NCBI GenBank assembly: GCA_964428795.1
Contig: CAYRZL010000002.1
Span: 1 to 64,000 of the forward strand
Reading direction: 5' to 3'
From: CAYRZL01 sp964428795
GTDB lineage: Bacteria; Bacillota; Clostridia; Lachnospirales; Lachnospiraceae
DNA: 64,000 nt
Shown here: piece after piece, positions 60,494 to 64,000 of the stretch
Position numbering within the stretch: the first letter of the stretch is position 1
How the letters are laid out: each line of letters begins with the position of its first letter
Made by a program: the position numbers and the translations under genes
Notes under the pieces: model-generated
What the model was told of the DNA's origin: nothing
The model's database searches: none
What the model saw: only the letters and a program-made list of their open reading frames with translations

Positions 60494-61660
60494 ATGGAAG
60501 CAATTATGAATTTTATCGGGCAGACCGGATTCAGTCAGATAGCGCAGAATCCAAAGTGTATCATCATGCTCGTAATTTCTTTTGTGCTCATGTTTCTTGC
60601 GATCAAGTTCAAGTTTGAACCGCTGCTGTTGCTGCCGATCGCGTTTGGTATTTTGCTTACAAACATTCCCGGAGCAGAGCTTTTTCACAATGATTTCTTT
60701 TCCGGGGGCCATGTGCACTGGGAAGAATTTTCAGCCGGAAATTTCGGATTGATCGATTATTTATATCTGGGTGTTAAGTTGGGCATTTATCCGTCACTGA
60801 TCTTTATCGGTGTAGGAGCGATGACGGATTTCGGACCGCTGATCGCGAGACCTAAGAGTTTGTTATTGGGTGCAGCAGCACAGCTTGGTATTTTTGTGAC
60901 ATTTGTGGCAGCCCGTGCTTTGAATTTCACACCGGAGCAGGCAGCTTCTATCGGTATTATCGGCGGAGCAGACGGACCGACAGCGATCTATACTACTACA
61001 CATCTGGCTCCGGAGCTTTTGGGACCGATTGCCATAGCGGCTTACTCTTATATGGCGCTGGTACCTGTGATCCAGCCGCCGATCATGCGCGCCCTGACGA
61101 CGAAAAAAGAGCGTGAGATCGTTATGAGCCAGCCGCGACAGGTGAAGAAGATTGAAAAGATCGTATTTCCAATCGTAGTAGCTATTTTTGTATCACTTCT
61201 GGTACCTTCCGCTGCACCGTTGATTGGATGCCTGATGTTTGGTAATCTCATGCGTGAGTGTGGAGTGGTAGAGCGTCTGAGTAAGACCGTTCAAAATGAA
61301 CTGATGAATATTGTGACGGTATTTCTTGGTATTTCCGTAGGAGCTACAGCTACCGCAGATTCTTTCTGTAATGCATCCACGATCAAGATCATCATTATCG
61401 GTGTGGTTGCATTTGCGATCGGTAGTGCGGGTGGAGTGCTTCTTGCCAAGTTTATGAATCTGTTCTGCAAAGAGAAGATCAATCCGCTGATCGGTTCCGC
61501 AGGCGTATCTGCTGTTCCTATGGCAGCCCGGGTATCCAATACGGAGGGGCAGAAGGCAAAACCGGGCAACTTCCTGCTGATGAATGCTATGGGACCGAAT
61601 GTGTCCGGTGTGATCGGCTCTGCCATTGCAGCGGGTGTTCTGATGGCGTTGTTTGGATGA
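60494..61660 (+). CDS. oadB: Sodium-translocating decarboxylase, beta subunit
   Basis: 388 residues, about ten membrane helices. GVGAMTDFGPLIARP, IGIIGGADGPTAIYTTTHLAP (the conserved Asp of the sodium path) and the C-terminal GPNVSGVIGSAIAAG are signatures of the OadB/MmdB/GcdB family. It decarboxylates carboxybiotin and exports sodium. AAAGGGG precedes the ATG. The acid decarboxylated (oxaloacetate or methylmalonyl-CoA) is set by the carboxyltransferase gene downstream. Confidence 0.95.
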   Translation: MEAIMNFIGQTGFSQIAQNPKCIIMLVISFVLMFLAIKFKFEPLLLLPIAFGILLTNIPGAELFHNDFFSGGHVHWEEFSAGNFGLIDYLYLGVKLGIYPSLIFIGVGAMTDFGPLIARPKSLLLGAAAQLGIFVTFVAARALNFTPEQAASIGIIGGADGPTAIYTTTHLAPELLGPIAIAAYSYMALVPVIQPPIMRALTTKKEREIVMSQPRQVKKIEKIVFPIVVAIFVSLLVPSAAPLIGCLMFGNLMRECGVVERLSKTVQNELMNIVTVFLGISVGATATADSFCNASTIKIIIIGVVAFAIGSAGGVLLAKFMNLFCKEKINPLIGSAGVSAVPMAARVSNTEGQKAKPGNFLLMNAMGPNVSGVIGSAIAAGVLMALFG

Positions 61661-61663
61661 CCG

Positions 61664-61794
61664 AAAGCAACTTAATGAAGGCGAGCGGAAGCGAAGCCTG
61701 AATTTAGTGCGAGGTCGTTCGCGATCCTTAATGAAAACGAAGTTTGAATTTAGTAGAGCGAACATACCCGAAAAAAGCAACTTAATGAAGGCGA
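61664..61794. repeat. Repeat-rich spacer between oadB and the carboxyltransferase gene
   Basis: CAACTTAATGAAGGCGA occurs twice (from 61668 and 61778), with a third, looser unit CTTAATGAAAACGA near 61717; CCTGAAT and TGAATTTAGT recur at their ends. Three units make up the whole 147-base gap between genes. No gene is visible. Confidence 0.75.
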
Positions 61795-61807
61795 ACGTGG
61801 AGCCTGA

Positions 61808-63238
61808 ATGAAGGAAGAAAGGGATGATCAGGATATGAAAAATCCATTGAGAATAACAGATACCATTTTAAGAGATGCCCACCAGTCTCAGGCAGCTACC
61901 CGTATGCGTATCGAGGATATGCTGCCTGCCTGCGAAATGCTGGATAATATGGGATACTGGTCGCTGGAATGCTGGGGCGGCGCCACCTATGACAGTTGCC
62001 TGCGTTTCCTGAATGAGGATCCGTGGGAGCGTCTGCGTCTGCTTAGAGCAGCAATGCCAAAGACAAAGCTTCAGATGCTGATGCGTGGTCAGAATCTGCT
62101 TGGCTATCGGCATTATGCAGATGATGTGGTGGAGGCATTTTGCAGGAAATCCATTGAAAATGGCATTGATGTGATTCGTATTTTTGATGCGCTTAATGAT
62201 CCGAGAAATATGCAGATGGCTATGAAATATACAAAAGAGTATGGCGGTATCTGTGAGGCTGCGATCAGTTACACCATCAGTCCGGTACACAGTGAGGACT
62301 ATTTTGTCCGTCTGGCGTGTGAACTGGAGCAGATGGGGGCGGACGTGATATGTATCAAGGACATGGCAAATCTGCTGCTTCCGTATGACGCATATTCTCT
62401 CGTGAAAAAACTGAAAGAGAATGTGGGCGTACCGATTCATCTGCATACTCACAATACTACAGGTACGGGTGATATGACATACCTTCTGGCATGTGAGGCA
62501 GGCGTGGATATTATTGATACTGCGCTGTCGCCGCTGGCAAACGGAACCTCACAGCCGGCTACCGAATCTATCGTGGCTACTTTGAAAGGGACAGAACGGG
62601 ATACCGGACTGGATCTGGAGAAACTCAGTGACGCCGCCGCATATTTTCGAGGTGTGGCAAAAAAACTGGAAGATGAGGGAAATCTGGACCCGAAGGTACT
62701 GCATGTAGATTCCAACACCCTGCTTTACCAGGTGCCGGGCGGTATGCTTTCCAATCTGATCTCACAGTTGAAGCAGGCGAATGCGGAGAATAAGTACTAT
62801 GAGGTGCTGGAGGAAATACCGAGAGTAAGAAAAGATTTTGGTTATCCGCCTTTGGTTACGCCTACCAGTCAGATCGTGGGTTCACAGTCGGTACTCAATG
62901 TGCTCAGCGGGGAACGCTACAAAGTTTTTACCAAAGAATCAAAGGGTGTGCTAAAAGGTGAGTATGGACGTTTGCCGGGTGAGGTAAACGAAGAAGTACG
63001 AAAGAAAGCATTGGGAGATACAGAGCTTATTACCTGCAGACCTGCAGACCTGTTGGAACCGGAGCTTGATACTATGAAAGCGGAACTGGGTGATCTGGCT
63101 GAGAAAGAAGAGGATGTATTGTCCTATGCATTGTTCCCTCAGGTGGCGAAGAAGTTCTTTGAGGAGAGGGAAGCCGCCAGACATCCGAAAAAGGAAGAGG
63201 ACGAAGTGAGAGTGCTGTATGTACAGGATCTGTCCTGA
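61808..63238 (+). CDS. oadA: Oxaloacetate/pyruvate carboxyltransferase subunit
   Basis: 476 residues of the HMGL-like carboxyltransferase family: ITDTILRDAHQSQAATRMR (metal Asp), HLHTHNTTGTGDMT (His-x-His) and the conserved Lys in CIKDMANLLLPYDA that binds CO2. The PYC_OADA part follows (YPPLVTPTSQIVGSQ). There is no biotin domain; the separate carrier gene at 60116 supplies it. It moves CO2 from oxaloacetate to biotin. The ATG at 61808 has GGAG at good distance but lies in the repeat spacer; the ATG at 61835 (MKNPLRITDT) may be the older start. Confidence 0.93.
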   Translation: MKEERDDQDMKNPLRITDTILRDAHQSQAATRMRIEDMLPACEMLDNMGYWSLECWGGATYDSCLRFLNEDPWERLRLLRAAMPKTKLQMLMRGQNLLGYRHYADDVVEAFCRKSIENGIDVIRIFDALNDPRNMQMAMKYTKEYGGICEAAISYTISPVHSEDYFVRLACELEQMGADVICIKDMANLLLPYDAYSLVKKLKENVGVPIHLHTHNTTGTGDMTYLLACEAGVDIIDTALSPLANGTSQPATESIVATLKGTERDTGLDLEKLSDAAAYFRGVAKKLEDEGNLDPKVLHVDSNTLLYQVPGGMLSNLISQLKQANAENKYYEVLEEIPRVRKDFGYPPLVTPTSQIVGSQSVLNVLSGERYKVFTKESKGVLKGEYGRLPGEVNEEVRKKALGDTELITCRPADLLEPELDTMKAELGDLAEKEEDVLSYALFPQVAKKFFEEREAARHPKKEEDEVRVLYVQDLS

Positions 63239-63285
63239 TAAAGCAGTGTTGATAAAAATTGAAATAAAGTATTGAAACAGGAAAG

Positions 63286-63320
63286 AGGGATGTGAGTGAT
63301 GTCACATCCCTTCGTTGTTT
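63286..63320 (+). terminator. Intrinsic terminator
   Basis: AGGGATGTGA (63286-63295) pairs with TCACATCCCT (63302-63311), followed by TCGTTGTTT. It ends the decarboxylase operon. Confidence 0.75.
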
Positions 63321-63333
63321 GTTGCCAAGCAGC

Positions 63334-63363
63334 GAAAGAAAGCTCCGGCGGAGGTTTCTTTTC
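63334..63363. repeat. Dispersed palindromic repeat, copy 4
   Basis: Thirty bases: GAAAGAAAG arm, centre CTCCGGCGGAGG, TTTCTTTTC arm. It lies between two convergent genes, just past a terminator. Confidence 0.85.
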
Positions 63364-63385
63364 GTATCTTGTGCAGATCTGTCTG

Positions 63386-63844
63386 TTACTCTGCTTGTTG
63401 TTCTGCCTGATTCTCTGTTTTGGCTTTTTCGATGGCGGAACGGATGGCATTTACCAAAATCGTGGAGGTATACTGGTTTTCATCGGAATATGTAATGCGA
63501 TCCACGGATTGGTTCTGATAGATCTGTTGGCTGATATTGTCCAGACAGTTCTGCATAAGCGGATACATAGTGGCAATGCTTTCGTCCAGATTTACCAGTG
63601 AAATGGAGTTGATATGATTCTCATCTACCACCACCTGAACATCTATATTCTGATCCTGAAGCTGTATAGTGGAGGTGTAGACACCAGCCACATAGGTGGC
63701 GGTTTCCACAGTGTTGTTTTTGTCTCTGCCGGGGTGAAACATGAAAACCAGTAGCAGAATCAGCACGATGGCTAGAATTAAAAAGATAACGGTATATATC
63801 AATTCCTTAAAGTGAAGTACGACAATTTTTGTTTTATTACTCAT
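63386..63844 (-). CDS. Membrane-anchored FMN_bind-like protein
   Basis: About 152 residues: one N-terminal membrane helix (LIYTVIFLILAIVLILLLVF), then an outside domain with TYVAGVYTSTIQLQDQNIDV, VVVDENHINSISLVNL and YTSTILVNAIRSAIEKAK. This order resembles the FMN_bind domain, but the S-GAT-T flavin-attachment motif is replaced by SDENQYTS, so covalent FMN is doubtful. The ATG at 63844 follows AGGGAG; an upstream start would add 22 unlikely residues. The C-terminus is rich in Gln and Glu. Function unknown. Confidence 0.7.
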   Translation of the reverse strand: MSNKTKIVVLHFKELIYTVIFLILAIVLILLLVFMFHPGRDKNNTVETATYVAGVYTSTIQLQDQNIDVQVVVDENHINSISLVNLDESIATMYPLMQNCLDNISQQIYQNQSVDRITYSDENQYTSTILVNAIRSAIEKAKTENQAEQQAE

Positions 63845-63975
63845 CAGCACAATCTCCCTTACCACATACTTTCTATAGAATATGCGTGTGTTGATGAAAA
63901 TATGCTCCATATATGGTTTGAAAATATGCTTTCGCAGGAGGAATTGTCAGACTTTATTTTTTTTATAAAAATGTG

Positions 63976-63981
63976 TTGACA
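63976..63981 (+). promoter_or_regulatory. -35 box cut by the window end
   Basis: A consensus TTGACA stands 20 bases before the window end; the -10 box would lie just outside. Bases 63845-63975 are AT-rich with no gene. A plus-strand gene or RNA probably begins in the next segment. Confidence 0.45.
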
Positions 63982-64000
63982 AAAGCGGGTTCGTCATGTA

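Noticed and set aside
24982..63363. CRISPR repeats
   Set aside because: The palindromes are tens of kilobases apart, not regularly spaced, and no cas genes occur.

Overview
The window reads as a chromosome segment of an anaerobic Gram-positive Firmicute, most likely a gut Lachnospiraceae (Clostridium cluster XIVa). The signs are strong AGGAGG-type ribosome sites, an archaeal-type AspRS with gatCAB behind a T-box leader, cdaA/cdaR, a Csp-like subtilase, a sodium-pumping decarboxylase, ferredoxin-dependent 2-oxoacid oxidation, and butyrate kinase with phosphotransbutyrylase. I saw no rRNA, tRNA, CRISPR array or intact insertion sequence.

Bases 1-15300 are an accessory catabolic island. It opens with the broken tail of an IS91-type transposase. 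A phloretin/diacetylphloroglucinol-hydrolase-family gene follows, divergent from a LysR regulator, then a phosphotransbutyrylase gene divergent from a flavodoxin-type reductase, a bacterial chalcone isomerase and a His-rich LVIVD beta-propeller. The chalcone isomerase closely resembles what I remember of the Eubacterium ramulus enzyme. Together these suggest anaerobic flavonoid breakdown: C-ring reduction, ring opening, then hydrolysis of the dihydrochalcone to phloroglucinol plus an arylpropionate. The propeller has no assigned role and is the best candidate for an undescribed step. A decayed uroporphyrinogen-decarboxylase-type remnant separates this block from iorA-iorB-buk, a second LysR gene, an unassigned 203-residue protein, a nitroreductase and an aminotransferase. 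Aminotransferase, IorAB, Ptb and Buk could form an ATP-yielding route from aromatic or branched amino acids to acids. The island ends in decay: a tandem aminotransferase-MarR duplication of which only scraps of one copy survive, and a frameshifted response-regulator remnant.

Bases 15400-37400 are mostly housekeeping: uvrB-uvrA behind a promoter with a GAAC-N4-GTTC SOS-type operator, mreB, recD2, a comF-like gene, a cdaA-cdaR operon with two membrane-protein genes upstream, an HPr-like gene, leuA, a polyprenyl glycosylphosphotransferase, two tandem XRE regulators, a sugar-type nucleotidyltransferase, a polysaccharide deacetylase, rarA and an aspartate-type aminotransferase.

Bases 37400-45300 hold an XRE-cupin regulator with potABCD (spermidine/putrescine uptake), followed by an M42 peptidase and an AprAB-like flavoprotein-ferredoxin pair. 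The 3' end of potC carries what looks like a 119-bp insertion between 17-bp direct repeats.

Bases 45300-64000 hold an LTA-synthase-type sulfatase, a T-box-controlled aspS-gatC-gatA-gatB operon, a divergent ClpX, a subtilisin-like protease, an LspA-like protein, an M18 aminopeptidase, a transglutaminase-like lipoprotein, a decarboxylase sodium pump in four genes (gamma, biotin carrier, beta, carboxyltransferase), and an FMN_bind-like membrane protein. A roughly 30-bp palindromic repeat occurs four times (24982, 47623, 57710, 63334); one copy lies in frame inside the M18 peptidase gene.
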